A program made the position numbers and the translations under genes. The notes below the pieces were generated by a model. The model made no database searches. It was not told where the DNA came from and saw nothing but the letters and a program-made list of their open reading frames with translations. A DNA stretch of 32,872 nt, taken from NCBI GenBank assembly GCA_007131745.1, contig SLPX01000018.1, forward strand, positions 1 through 32,872, read 5' to 3'. Of this stretch, positions 16,801 through 25,964 are shown one piece after another. Source of the DNA: Myxococcales bacterium. Lineage in GTDB: Bacteria > Myxococcota > Polyangia > HGW-17 > SLPX01. Within the stretch, counting starts at the first letter, position 1. Each line of letters opens with the position of its first letter.

Positions 16801-16887
16801 ATGGCAATGAATCAGCCGGGAATCGTCATCCATGCTTTTTCGTAGTATAAAGGAGATAACTGAAACTTTTCCGAGGATGCTGTATTA

Positions 16888-19800
16888 ATGAGTCGAGGCC
16901 AGAGCGACAACCACCCGAATGGAGAAAGCAACTCCCATGCGGGTGCAGGCCAGTTGGAACCCATGGCGCCCGGCCGACCCAGCACCATCTTGCGAAAGAT
17001 CATGATTTCGATCGCAATCCTCGTGCTTTCTTCGGTATTGCTGGGCACTGCTGTTTTCATGGTAGCGTGGTATCGTTTCAACGGCGAGGCGCTTGCACAG
17101 TACCTGACCAAGGACTGGAACAGAAAACACAGGGGCAACCTTGTCCTTGGAAAAGTCGAGTGGACACCCAGAGCCGTCTTGGATCTTTTGACCGGAAATG
17201 ATCACAGGATTGTTGTAACGGATATCCGAATCTATGATTCCAGGGGACAACTCGCAGTTTTTGTACCCAAAGCGGTAGGGAGGGGAAAACTTTGGCCCCT
17301 GATACGACGGGGCGACTTTGATCTCAGGGAATTACGCGCAAAAGAAGGTCTGCTTGTAATCGACCAATATCTCCGTCCGGACGGTCCGGGAGAAGATGGG
17401 AATCCATATGAATTGGGCCTCGTAGGAGCTTTTGAACGTTGCCGCACCATGCCGGAAGACCCGGAAAAACTAACCGAGCACCGATCCTTGATGCGCGTCG
17501 ATTTCATGAAAATAGATAAGATTCGTTTTGAGTTGCGGCTTCCCGACGTCTCGGTTACTGCCAAAGATGCTGCGGTTCAGGGCAGCGTGACCTCACATGG
17601 AAGATCCATAACAGAAGAACCGGAAGTTTTTTTTGATGCAAAGGCCTTTGTACCTGAAGGCAACGTGAGTTTTCTGGGAAAAAAGCTGACCTTCAGGAAT
17701 ATTGACATAGAAAGAGCACACACCCTTCCCGAGACTCCCAACGACCTGTACTTCAAGGCAAAAAGTGGAGAAGTGCAGAAAGCCCGCTTTTCCGGCGAAG
17801 CCAGGTTGCTAAATCTCTACCGAGGCGGCCCCAGGGGACTGGACGCGTTGTTGTCCTTGTCCAACCTGGGACCCCTGCTTTCAAAACTCTCCGACGGCAA
17901 GGTGTACGGAGAAAGCGCTGAACTGACGGCAAGCGCGTCCGGCCCGTTCAACCGAATAGAGTCAAGGGTTTCGGTTTCGGGGTTGCACGGTAGATACAAA
18001 AACTTCGAAGCAAAAGACTTCAACGCCAGGCTCTCCCTAAGGGACAGGATAATAGATTTGGAACATGCAGGGTTGAATGCATTGGAGGGCTCTCTCGCCT
18101 TGCAAGGCCGGATGGATTTACGTTCCCAACTCTGGCAGGGACGTTTGAACATAAGGAACATCAGGCCGGACTCATTGATGGAAACGAAAGAATCCAGGCA
18201 TCAATGGGGAGGCGTTCTTAATGGTGAAATAACCGCATCCGGCGAAGCGCCTAAACCCATAGCCGATATACAAAACATACGCCTGACATATGCGTTGAAC
18301 AAGCCTTTGCCGGGCATCGGCCGCGTTCTCCATGCCGGGGGCAAACTAGGCGTAAGAGGAGACGAAATAGACCTGAAGGAAATGAGCCTGGAGGCCGGCT
18401 ATTTCAACCTGGCTTCCAGGGGCAAACTGCACATTAAAGACCGACGGCTTTCAATGGCCGTGACGGCATCCGGAAGGGCACTGAGGAATGTGATGAGTTC
18501 CCTGGATTTGCCCGGTGTGGCGGATTCGGCATATTTGAGCGGAAGACTGGCAGGGAGTTTCGACGACCCTCATTTCCACGGCAATCTGCGCACTGAGGGA
18601 GTGGGTCACCGTCCAGGCAGCACCGGAAGATTCGAGTCATCGATAAATTTTTCATCCGGCACTTTGAACGCGAGAGACATAAGGGCGTATGCATACGGGG
18701 GTGTTTTCTTCGGCAGCGCGGGCATCGGTTTTTACAGAAAGAGTTACACACGACTGTACCCGCATCCAAGGATTCGAACCAACATCGGTTTCGACGGCTT
18801 GGGCATTCAAACCTTCATCCCGGGAAGTGGGCTTCGAGGCCGCTTGAAAGGCGGCGTCCAAGTGTCGGGGCCTCTTCCGCAACTCCGCGGTCGCGTCTGG
18901 GCCGAAATGCCGTCGCTCAGAATAAGAGACCACGAATACAGAGAGGGAAGAGCGGAAATCTCCATCGACAGAGGAGATTATTTCCTGGATTACGCGGGCA
19001 TCCGCCACGAAAAAGGCGGTCGGTTGCGCGCCTGGGGGTCATATAAAAAGGGGGGAGCAGTGGAATTGGCCGCGCAACTTGAAAAAATCCCCCTGTCCGG
19101 AATTCCCGGTCTGTCAGGTTTGGCGCCTGAAACCATTTCCGGTCTTATTGACGGGCGCATTGATATTTCGGGAAGTCAATCCTGGCCCATAGTTTCGGGG
19201 GTTGTGGAGCTTCTAAACGCCAGGGTGAGGGATGTTTTCATGGGCCGCGCCAGGGTTGAAATCAAGCCGGAAGTTAACAGAAGCCTTATCAGCGGAGAAT
19301 TGTTCGATCATTTCAAGGTATCCGGCAACCTGGCCTTGAAACCTAAACCCAAGCTGAACCTGGAAATAGCGTTCAATAAGTTTCCCATCGAGAAACTTGT
19401 TCCGGTAATCAAGGAAGCAGCAAACGCTGCCGGTCACGTCTCGGGAAAACTGACCATCACGCTGGATCAAACCGGTTTGAAGAGGGCATCGGCACAAGTC
19501 GACGAGCTCCGGATAACAATGCTGCGGGAATCGATAAACCCGATGATTCCGCCCGAAGAATTACACATCCATAACAAGGAGCCAATGCTTCTCGCTTTTG
19601 ACGGTGATAGATTGCGAATCAGAAACTTCAGGATCACCGGCGCTGCAGGCGATTTCGGAATCACCGGATGGATATCGGAAAACAATTCGAATCTTCGTCT
19701 TAGGGGAATCCTGGATTTGAGACCCCTGGAGTTGTTTGCCCTTGAAAAGCTGGATGAAATCAAGGGCAAGCTGTCGGCAGATGTGACTATGAGAGGCGAT

Positions 19801-21429
19801 CCGGCGAAACCCCGTATAAGGGGATCGTTGAACATCAGAGATGGAAGCATACTGCCGTCGGACAGGCAACGAGAATTGGAATTCCCTTCCGGAGTCTTGG
19901 AAATAGAAGACAGGGGCCGGGGTTGGGATTTACTCTCCGTGGCGGTAAAGAAGCTCACGATCACAATCGGAGATGAATCCCTGCTAGCGGACGGAAGAAT
20001 AAACCTCTCCAAGGGAAAACCGGACAGGTTTTCCCTCCGGCTAAAAGGAAACATTTCCGGCAAGGCGCTGGAAATTCTGGCCCCCGAATACATTTCACAT
20101 GCACACGGCATAACCAGGGTCGATGTCAGCGTCACCGGCACTCCGGAAGAACAGGATATAAGGGGCACAGCGATCTTGGGCCGCACTGAAATAGCGCTGC
20201 GCGGGGTAAGAAATCACATAGTGGCGGAATCAGGCACGGTGGATTTCGACGGACGCAGACTCAACATACGGAACCTGAGAGGACAGATCGACGAAGGGCA
20301 CGTTTCGGCGAACGGTCACATGGCGCTCACCGGCATGAAAATATCGGACATAGATCTGAAAATATCCGCTCAAAACATTCCGTATCGCGAACCAAGAGTC
20401 TTTGAGGTTGAAATGGGCGCGGCCCTTCGCGTTACGGGCGACGGCGAAGACATGACGGTAAGCGGACAAGTCGACATCGTGGATGGTCGTTACACCCAGC
20501 AATTCGATGTGGTCCGAAGGGCGTTTTTGACCCGAAGGGTATCGGAAGCCCCGGCAAAAAGCTGGAAAGACAGTCCCACGTTCGCAAACCTTTCGCTGAA
20601 TTTGTCGGTCAGCACGGCCGGCAATGTTTACATTCAAAACAACATAGCGGACATGCATCTCGACGGGTCAATTTACGTGGGCGGAACTCTGGCAAAACCT
20701 CAGCTGGGGGGACAAATCCAGGTGAATGAAGGATCCTTCAGAATCCCCTTCATGAGAGGCAGATACGCAGTGCAAAAAGGGGAAGTGGACTTCAACCGTG
20801 GGGATGAACCGTATCTTGACCTTGCAGGCGAAACCTCCATAAGAGACAATACCGACATAGAACACCTCATAACCCTTTCACTGACAGGTTTTCTTTCCGA
20901 GATACGGATAGATTTGACCAGCGATACCAATCTTCCGTCAAGCCAGATTCTCCTCCTCCTGGCTGCGGGAAGAACCACTGACGCCTTGCGGCAGGATCTT
21001 CGCGGCTCCAGGGATCCAGGCCCGGGAACAGGACGGACCGGTGGAACACTCGATGTATACGACCCCATGCTGAAACAAGTTTCAGGGGACTTCCTCTCCG
21101 ACCTTGTAGCCAGGCCGATCAAGGATATTACACGCCTCGACCTGTTCAGGCTCGAACTCGGAACAAGCGCGGTTCAATTCAGAATGGAAAAGAGGCTCGG
21201 AAGATATTTCAGACTCGTCGGTGAAACAGAATTCGGCCTCATGGGAAGACAACGCCAAGAAGGCCGACTGGAAGCACAATTTCACGACAACATCTACATG
21301 GACCTGACCGGACGTCGTCTAATCCCGGGTGAAGATGTGTTCGAAGAAGAAGATCCGCTGCAGGGCCGGATACAATTGCGCTATCGCCTGAGATTCAAGG
21401 GCGGCCTGGTGCGTTCCCTTGGTTTTTAA
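16888..21429 (+). CDS. tamB: TamB/DUF490 translocation and assembly module protein
   Basis: A very large (1513-residue) AsmA/TamB-type envelope protein. A polar N-terminus precedes one membrane anchor (about 38-61, MISIAILVLSSVLLGTAVFMVAW). A long periplasmic beta-rich region with many repeated G-x-hydrophobic strand patterns follows. The C-terminal TamB domain (about 1150-1513) includes GGTLAKPQLGGQIQVNEGSF, DLTSDTNLPSSQILLLLAAG and a final strand-rich tail ending VRSLGF. Such proteins bridge the inner and outer membranes; roles proposed are outer-membrane protein assembly with TamA and phospholipid transport. No tamA is in the window. The ATG has GAGG 11 bases upstream, a loose spacing. The stop overlaps that of the convergent gene. 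Confidence 0.88.
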   Translation: MSRGQSDNHPNGESNSHAGAGQLEPMAPGRPSTILRKIMISIAILVLSSVLLGTAVFMVAWYRFNGEALAQYLTKDWNRKHRGNLVLGKVEWTPRAVLDLLTGNDHRIVVTDIRIYDSRGQLAVFVPKAVGRGKLWPLIRRGDFDLRELRAKEGLLVIDQYLRPDGPGEDGNPYELGLVGAFERCRTMPEDPEKLTEHRSLMRVDFMKIDKIRFELRLPDVSVTAKDAAVQGSVTSHGRSITEEPEVFFDAKAFVPEGNVSFLGKKLTFRNIDIERAHTLPETPNDLYFKAKSGEVQKARFSGEARLLNLYRGGPRGLDALLSLSNLGPLLSKLSDGKVYGESAELTASASGPFNRIESRVSVSGLHGRYKNFEAKDFNARLSLRDRIIDLEHAGLNALEGSLALQGRMDLRSQLWQGRLNIRNIRPDSLMETKESRHQWGGVLNGEITASGEAPKPIADIQNIRLTYALNKPLPGIGRVLHAGGKLGVRGDEIDLKEMSLEAGYFNLASRGKLHIKDRRLSMAVTASGRALRNVMSSLDLPGVADSAYLSGRLAGSFDDPHFHGNLRTEGVGHRPGSTGRFESSINFSSGTLNARDIRAYAYGGVFFGSAGIGFYRKSYTRLYPHPRIRTNIGFDGLGIQTFIPGSGLRGRLKGGVQVSGPLPQLRGRVWAEMPSLRIRDHEYREGRAEISIDRGDYFLDYAGIRHEKGGRLRAWGSYKKGGAVELAAQLEKIPLSGIPGLSGLAPETISGLIDGRIDISGSQSWPIVSGVVELLNARVRDVFMGRARVEIKPEVNRSLISGELFDHFKVSGNLALKPKPKLNLEIAFNKFPIEKLVPVIKEAANAAGHVSGKLTITLDQTGLKRASAQVDELRITMLRESINPMIPPEELHIHNKEPMLLAFDGDRLRIRNFRITGAAGDFGITGWISENNSNLRLRGILDLRPLELFALEKLDEIKGKLSADVTMRGDPAKPRIRGSLNIRDGSILPSDRQRELEFPSGVLEIEDRGRGWDLLSVAVKKLTITIGDESLLADGRINLSKGKPDRFSLRLKGNISGKALEILAPEYISHAHGITRVDVSVTGTPEEQDIRGTAILGRTEIALRGVRNHIVAESGTVDFDGRRLNIRNLRGQIDEGHVSANGHMALTGMKISDIDLKISAQNIPYREPRVFEVEMGAALRVTGDGEDMTVSGQVDIVDGRYTQQFDVVRRAFLTRRVSEAPAKSWKDSPTFANLSLNLSVSTAGNVYIQNNIADMHLDGSIYVGGTLAKPQLGGQIQVNEGSFRIPFMRGRYAVQKGEVDFNRGDEPYLDLAGETSIRDNTDIEHLITLSLTGFLSEIRIDLTSDTNLPSSQILLLLAAGRTTDALRQDLRGSRDPGPGTGRTGGTLDVYDPMLKQVSGDFLSDLVARPIKDITRLDLFRLELGTSAVQFRMEKRLGRYFRLVGETEFGLMGRQRQEGRLEAQFHDNIYMDLTGRRLIPGEDVFEEEDPLQGRIQLRYRLRFKGGLVRSLGF

Positions 21430-22769
21430 ACGACTATACTTTGAAGTCCGCTTGTTTCCCGGCCGTCATCTTCATACATGATAAAAGGCGGCAACACATC
21501 AATGGGCCTCTCTGCATCTCCGCGCCTGAAAGAAGCGATAACTCTGTTTGCAGCGCTTCGCCTGCGCGGGTACACGAGCATGATGGTTTGCAAATAAAGA
21601 TTGTTGCCACTAAAAACACGGATCAACTCAGAGAGCCTCTTAGCCGGATAGATCACGCACAAAACGCCCCCGCTTCGTAACAAGGCTCCTCCTGTCACGG
21701 CCACATCCTCCATGGAGCAGGCCGTTTCGCCAAGCGCCAGTTCCTTTTCCTTGCATGGACTTTGCCTGCCGGTTCCGACCGGCCTGTACGGCGGATTCGA
21801 AAAAACCAGGTCCACCCAAGGTTTCTCTTTCATATCGGCGAGAGTCTTGAAATCGCGCTTGACTACTTTGATAAAAGAAGACATTTCGTTGAGCTCAACA
21901 TTCATCTCCGCCAAATCCCCCAACCTGTTCTGCAATTCATAAGCAGTTACGGAAATATCTATAGAATGTTCTTCCAATTTTTTCGCCAAGCAAATACTCA
22001 CAACCCCGCAACCGGTGCCCAACTCAACGGCCGACACCGAACTCTTCTTTCCGGCCACAAGGGTGTCCTTTACAAAGCCTGCTAAAAGTAATGCATCAAT
22101 CGAAAACCTGTACCCCAATCTGGGCTGGAATACGAGGGCGCGCCCCCGGAGTATTCGATCATCCGTAATCTGCAGCTCCTTGTCCACCTCGACCGGCCCT
22201 TCCCTTATCACCTGTATCCCCCAAGCGCGAGGAGTTATTACGGTCGACACCATTTCACCACCGGCATTGCCCTCCACAACCATGTCCACTTGATGCAACA
22301 ATTTTTCCGAAATCTCATCCGACCGGATTGCCGGCGGATCGCCTCTCAGGTTAGCGCTGGTGCATGTCACGGATCCATCAAAAACTTCCACCATGCGTTT
22401 CGACCAGGGATGTTTTGTAACGCGTATTCCCACACCGAGTTCCGAGGAAACTTCCCGCGGGACTTTCCGAAGAGGCACATCAACAAGAGTCAGCCCCCCG
22501 GGCCAATTCTTTTCAGCAAGTTCCCACGCCGGACCCTCAGGTCTTTTCAACATTGCCCTTGCAAAATCCGTTGACGGAACAAGCAAAGGAAAACCCTGAT
22601 CTACCGGACGATTCTTGAGTTTTTCCAATTTCAGGAGCGCCTCGCCGGACCCTGTCCAGGCACCAAGCGCGTACGCACTCTCGGTAGGAAAAGCCACGAT
22701 GCCGCCCGCCCTCAGGCAGTTCACGGCAGACTCGATTCCCTCATCATCCGGGTTGATTAATACAGCCAC
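21426..22769 (-). CDS. Fusion: Sua5/YrdC threonylcarbamoyl-AMP synthase + TrmN6-type tRNA m6A37 methyltransferase
   Basis: A 447-residue two-domain protein. Residues 1-200 are a YrdC/Sua5 domain (GGIVAFPTESAYALG, LKNRPVDQGFPLLV, WPGGLTLVDVPL, GVGIRVTKHP, CTSANLRGDPP), which makes threonylcarbamoyl-AMP from Thr, bicarbonate and ATP for tRNA t6A37. Residues 205-447 resemble TrmN6/YfiC: GYRFSIDALLLAGFV, the SAM loop VELGTGCG (248-255), and NPPY (325-328) followed by GTGRQSP. TrmN6 makes m6A37 in tRNA1(Val). Both enzymes thus act on adenosine 37, in different tRNAs. The GTG start lies one base after the purE stop, with GGAG close by, so translation is coupled. The family assignments are strong; activity of both halves is inferred. 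Confidence 0.88.
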   Translation of the reverse strand: MAVLINPDDEGIESAVNCLRAGGIVAFPTESAYALGAWTGSGEALLKLEKLKNRPVDQGFPLLVPSTDFARAMLKRPEGPAWELAEKNWPGGLTLVDVPLRKVPREVSSELGVGIRVTKHPWSKRMVEVFDGSVTCTSANLRGDPPAIRSDEISEKLLHQVDMVVEGNAGGEMVSTVITPRAWGIQVIREGPVEVDKELQITDDRILRGRALVFQPRLGYRFSIDALLLAGFVKDTLVAGKKSSVSAVELGTGCGVVSICLAKKLEEHSIDISVTAYELQNRLGDLAEMNVELNEMSSFIKVVKRDFKTLADMKEKPWVDLVFSNPPYRPVGTGRQSPCKEKELALGETACSMEDVAVTGGALLRSGGVLCVIYPAKRLSELIRVFSGNNLYLQTIMLVYPRRRSAANRVIASFRRGDAERPIDVLPPFIMYEDDGRETSGLQSIVV

Positions 22770-22770
22770 A

Positions 22771-23283
22771 TCACTCCCCGAGCAACTCCTGAACCTGCCT
22801 GTCCCCCTCTTCCACCTTGTCTCTCATCTTGTCGCTCCACTCCTTCAACCGTACATGGAGATTCTTGTCCGAAACCGAAAGTATTCTTGCAGCGAACAAC
22901 ACAGCGTTCACCGCTCCTCCCAATGACATCACACCGACCGGCACGCCTTTCGGCATCTGAACCATCGAAAGCAACGCATCCATGCCGCCCAGGGGTGTAA
23001 CAGCCACCGGCACACCCAGGACAGGCAACAAGGTGTGACCGGCAATTACTCCGGCCAGGTGTGCCGCAGCCCCGGCAACCGCAATGATGACCCCCGTGTT
23101 GTTCTTACCCGCCGCTTCGACCAACCCGGCCACTTTAGCCGGGGTTCGATGGGCAGAGGCAACTCTGATTTCAAAAGGTATTTCCAGCTCTCGCAAAACG
23201 TCTACGGCCGGTTTTAGAAAATCGAAATCACTCTTGGACCCCATCATGATCAATACGGATTTTTTTGAAGACATCTCGCTCAT
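22771..23283 (-). CDS. purE: N5-carboxyaminoimidazole ribonucleotide mutase PurE
   Basis: A 170-residue PurE. Motifs: MGSKSDFDFLKPA, VASAHRTPAKV (His of SAHR at the active site), VAGAAAHLAGVIAGHT, LGGMDALLSMVQMPKGVPVGV. The MDALLSxVQMP segment fits class I bacterial PurE, which rearranges N5-CAIR made by PurK to CAIR in purine synthesis. No purK lies in the window. It sits between purD (40 bases upstream) and the Sua5-TrmN6 gene (one base downstream), so the three form an operon. The length matches the family. Confidence 0.95.
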   Translation of the reverse strand: MSEMSSKKSVLIMMGSKSDFDFLKPAVDVLRELEIPFEIRVASAHRTPAKVAGLVEAAGKNNTGVIIAVAGAAAHLAGVIAGHTLLPVLGVPVAVTPLGGMDALLSMVQMPKGVPVGVMSLGGAVNAVLFAARILSVSDKNLHVRLKEWSDKMRDKVEEGDRQVQELLGE

Positions 23284-23323
23284 GCGCCGTTTCTCCTTTG
23301 TGAAAGGTCTTTATTGCTCCACG

Positions 23324-24601
23324 TTATTTCTTCAAGCCCTTGTGGCCTATGTCTTTCCTGTAAAAAGCCCCTTCCCACTTTATCTTTTCAACCGCTTCGT
23401 ACGCTTTCCTCTTTGCATCAGCGATTCCGTCACCCATCGCGGTGACTCCCAGAACTCGGCCCCCTGAAGTAAGCAACTGGCCGTCTTCCGGATCGGTTGC
23501 GACTCCCGACATAAAAACACGGACATCCACCATCTCATCCACATCATCCAGACCTTCGATTGGAAAACCCTTGTCATATTTGTCGGGGTAACCTGCCGAA
23601 GCCATGACAACGCAAAGCGCGGTCCGAGGATCCCAACGCAAGTCCCTCTCTTCGAGTTTTCCCTGGGCCGCGGCGGCCAATAATGGAGCAAGATCCTCGC
23701 CCAGCCGAGGAAGAACTACTTGTGCTTCGGGATCGCCGAACCTGCAATTGAACTCGAGAACAAACGGCATGCCGTCTTGTATCATCAGTCCTGCATACAA
23801 AACTCCCCGGTAGGGAATTCCTTCCTTCGCTAATCCTCGAAGGGTGGGAATGATGATGCTTTGCATGATGCGCTCTTCCACTTCCCCAGTCACCACCGGC
23901 GCCGGGCTGTACGCGCCCATGCCCCCAGTGTTCGGTCCCTTATCGCCGTCGAAAGCCCTCTTGTGATCCTGAGAAGAAGCCATCTTCACGATCCGTTCGC
24001 CGTCACAGAGAACCATGTAAGAACACTCTTCGCCCTCGAGCTTTTCTTCTATGAGGACACCGTTTTCCGTGTCGCCGAATGTTTTGTCCTCGAAAATCCT
24101 CTTTAACCCTTCTTCGGCCTCCTCGCGACTGTCACAAACAAAAACCCCTTTACCTGCGGCAATGCCGTCGGCCTTCACGACAAAACTCCCCTCGTTGTAT
24201 TTCACATAAGCAAGGGCCTTGTCGTATTCTTTGAACACTCGATGGCGCGCAGTGGGAATGTTGTGTCGCTCCATGAACTCCTTGGCGAAAATCTTGGAAC
24301 CCTCTATCTGGGCCGCCTTGGAGTCCGGACCGAATATCAGCAAACCCCGTGCGGCGAAAACATCGCATATACCTTCGCACAAAGGTGCCTCCGGCCCGAC
24401 TATCGTCAAATCTACGCCCAGTTTTTCGGCAAGATCGGCTGTTGCTTCGAGATCCCTGACATCACATGAAACAGGTTGCGCTCCGGGCAACATGCCGGGA
24501 TTTCCCGGTACGACAAAAACGTCCATAACCCCTGCACTGCGCCTCAACGCCCATGACAACACATGCTCCCTGCCACCGGAACCCACAACGAGTATCTTCA
24601 T
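23324..24601 (-). CDS. purD: Phosphoribosylamine-glycine ligase PurD
   Basis: A 425-residue ATP-grasp enzyme that joins glycine to phosphoribosylamine, the second step of purine synthesis. Motifs in order: MKILVVGSGGREHVLSWAL, VVPGNPGM, TIVGPEAPLCEGI, GPDSKAAQIEGSKIFAKEFM, VVKADGIAAGKGVFVC, DHKRAFDGDKGPNTGGMGAYSP, EFNCRFGDPEAQVVLPRL. The ATG at 24601 follows AGGAGGTGATC, an ideal ribosome site; a GTG six bases upstream is not needed. It is first in the purD-purE-fusion operon, with only 25 bases to the decayed gene upstream, so the promoter may lie inside that remnant. Confidence 0.97.
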   Translation of the reverse strand: MKILVVGSGGREHVLSWALRRSAGVMDVFVVPGNPGMLPGAQPVSCDVRDLEATADLAEKLGVDLTIVGPEAPLCEGICDVFAARGLLIFGPDSKAAQIEGSKIFAKEFMERHNIPTARHRVFKEYDKALAYVKYNEGSFVVKADGIAAGKGVFVCDSREEAEEGLKRIFEDKTFGDTENGVLIEEKLEGEECSYMVLCDGERIVKMASSQDHKRAFDGDKGPNTGGMGAYSPAPVVTGEVEERIMQSIIIPTLRGLAKEGIPYRGVLYAGLMIQDGMPFVLEFNCRFGDPEAQVVLPRLGEDLAPLLAAAAQGKLEERDLRWDPRTALCVVMASAGYPDKYDKGFPIEGLDDVDEMVDVRVFMSGVATDPEDGQLLTSGGRVLGVTAMGDGIADAKRKAYEAVEKIKWEGAFYRKDIGHKGLKK

Positions 24602-24626
24602 GATCACCTCCTGCGAATTCTTGAAA

Positions 24627-25172
24627 TCATTCAGGCACCATGTCCAGCCCTCTTACCATAGCGGCCATTGTATGCCGGACATAGTCTACGCGGACATCAT
24701 ACTGAATCGGACTCAGCCGAACCGCCCCACGGGTGGTCTCCGAGTTTGCCTCCATGTATGAATTCTCCGCTCTCACCTGGTGCATTTGAATATATCTGAA
24801 AGCTCTCAAACACTGTTTTTTTATATCATCATTCGGTTCGCCTCTTTTCTGACTCAGCCTATACGCGGATACGGCTGCTTCGGTCCTGGACCCGGCCGGA
24901 GCAAGATGTGCTTGTATGCCATTGCAAGCACAAGAACCGCCTCGCCACTGTAATAGAGAAGTCTGGTCTTGCATTCCCGTTTCCTTCCGTCTACGTGGTA
25001 CGCGTGACAGAATTCTCCTTTCGGCATATCTTCGTGTTCCTCGAACATGAAGATAAGGAAATTGGACATCAGCTGTAAGGGCTAACCGCACCCTGTTTTC
25101 TCGCAATAGATGAATCGCCCTGTCCTTCATATTACTCGGAAACCTTGTCATCATCACCAGATTCGCCGCCAC
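24627..25172 (-). pseudogene. Frameshifted, shortened remnant of an (alpha/alpha)-toroid-like protein gene
   Basis: Protein-like text is spread over two frames. One frame (25069 to about 24890) reads FLIFMFEEHEDM, GEFCHAYHVDG and LLYYSGEAVLVLAMAYKHI; the other (about 24890 to 24627) reads QCLRAFRYIQMHQVRAENSY, GAVRLSPIQYDVRVDYVRHTMAAM. The YxGEAVLxLAxAY and RxDYVxHxxxA segments resemble a family of alpha-helical toroid proteins of unknown role, known to me only by pattern. Joining the frames leaves less spacing than that family would need, so a deletion as well as a frameshift is likely. A single 181-codon frame spans the whole stretch but its first half looks like non-coding translation. The alternative is a real but unusual small gene. 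Confidence 0.5.
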
Positions 25173-25571
25173 CTACCTTTTCTACTGAACCCGTAAAACA
25201 GGCCAAAGCCGATATCCAGTACACCGAATGTTTTCAAGGTTCTTTCAGGCATTCCTACCTCAAACCCGTTACAGATTAACCATGCCCCAATATCACAACT
25301 TGACCTGCTTGAAAACCAGTCTTAAGACCTATTTACACGAATTTCCTCAAAATGTTTGACCCAACCGTCGGTATCACCAGGTATCTCAAAAGATCTCGAA
25401 CCCATGCAACAGCTCCACCCCTTTTCATAACACAATCACAATATCCCACCTTACTCATAGACTTTGTTCAATTTGCTGGTATAAATACGTCGTGATCCGG
25501 CAAAAAAAAGGGATTTGAACCCTATACAAAAAAATGGCTAAAATTGAATCTGCCTGAAATCGGAGGAACAA
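25173..25571. other. About 400-bp intergenic region without recognisable genes
   Basis: This lies upstream of the CPHH-repeat lipoprotein gene. No coding frame of note, no tRNA and no strong promoter is seen. A TATAAA at 25480-25485 could be a -10 box but lacks a well-spaced -35 box. AGGG/CCCT around TTCAAAT (about 25510-25524) with a T tract on the minus strand is a weak terminator-like hairpin. The part nearest 25172 may be further decay of the adjacent pseudogene. Confidence 0.4.
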
Positions 25572-25964
25572 ATGTTAAAATTCATAACCATTACAGCAAC
25601 TTCAGTATTGATGGCGTTTTCCTTCGCCGCGTGTTCGGAAGATGAAAAGCCCACAACTGAACAGAAAGCTTCAGAACAAGCAACAGAAGAGGAATCCGAA
25701 TCAGGGCAAACACCTTGCCCACACCATGCTCAGGAGGGAAAAACACCTTGCCCGCACCATGCTCAGGAGGGAAGAACTCCCTGTCCGCACCATGCTCAGG
25801 AAGGAAAAACTCCCTGTCCGCATCATGCTCAGGAGGGAAGAACTCCCTGTCCCCACCATGCTCAGGAAGGAAAAACTCCCTGTCCCCACCATGCTCAGGA
25901 AGGAAAAACTCCCTGCCCTCATCACTCAACCGATGAACCTCCCCCCTGCCCTCATTCCCATTGA
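25572..25964 (+). CDS. Lipoprotein with seven CPHH repeats, probable metal-binding
   Basis: A 130-residue protein with a lipoprotein signal (FSFAAC, C21), an acidic linker (22-46), then an 11-residue unit TPCPHHAQEG(K/R) repeated six times in full from T47, a seventh partial unit (TPCPHHSTDEP) and a final PCPHSH. Cys and paired His at regular spacing suit soft metal ions such as Cu+ or Ag+. No known family is recognised. GGAGG lies 5 bases before the ATG. It converges on the cusCBA operon 49 bases away, which supports a periplasmic or membrane-surface metal-buffering role; that is inference. The DNA repeats are nearly identical, so recent copy changes are likely. An in-frame relic of another unit follows the stop. 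Confidence 0.8.
   Translation: MLKFITITATSVLMAFSFAACSEDEKPTTEQKASEQATEEESESGQTPCPHHAQEGKTPCPHHAQEGRTPCPHHAQEGKTPCPHHAQEGRTPCPHHAQEGKTPCPHHAQEGKTPCPHHSTDEPPPCPHSH
25710..25961. repeat. 33-bp tandem repeat array encoding CPHH units
   Basis: Six complete 33-bp units start at 25710 and end at 25907, followed by shortened units to 25961. Units differ at a few bases (for example Lys/Arg codons and CAC/CAT). The period keeps the reading frame. There are no spacers, so it is not a CRISPR array. Confidence 0.9.

Noticed and set aside
19467..20186. 239-codon minus-strand open frame inside tamB
   Set aside because: It has Ser/Arg/Pro-rich shadow composition and lies wholly within the well-supported tamB frame.
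25505..25530. T-arm-like sequence GGGTTCAAATCCC on the minus strand, as in a tRNA
   Set aside because: No anticodon or acceptor stem fits around it, and it runs straight into T residues. It is at most a weak hairpin or a chance match.
25710..25961. Regular 33-bp repeats that could suggest a CRISPR array
   Set aside because: The units are directly adjacent without unique spacers and encode an in-frame 11-residue protein repeat; no cas genes are nearby.
25962..25964. TGA of the CPHH lipoprotein as a selenocysteine codon
   Set aside because: No selenocysteine insertion hairpin is visible after it, and the downstream relic ends within eight codons. A mutated repeat explains it better.
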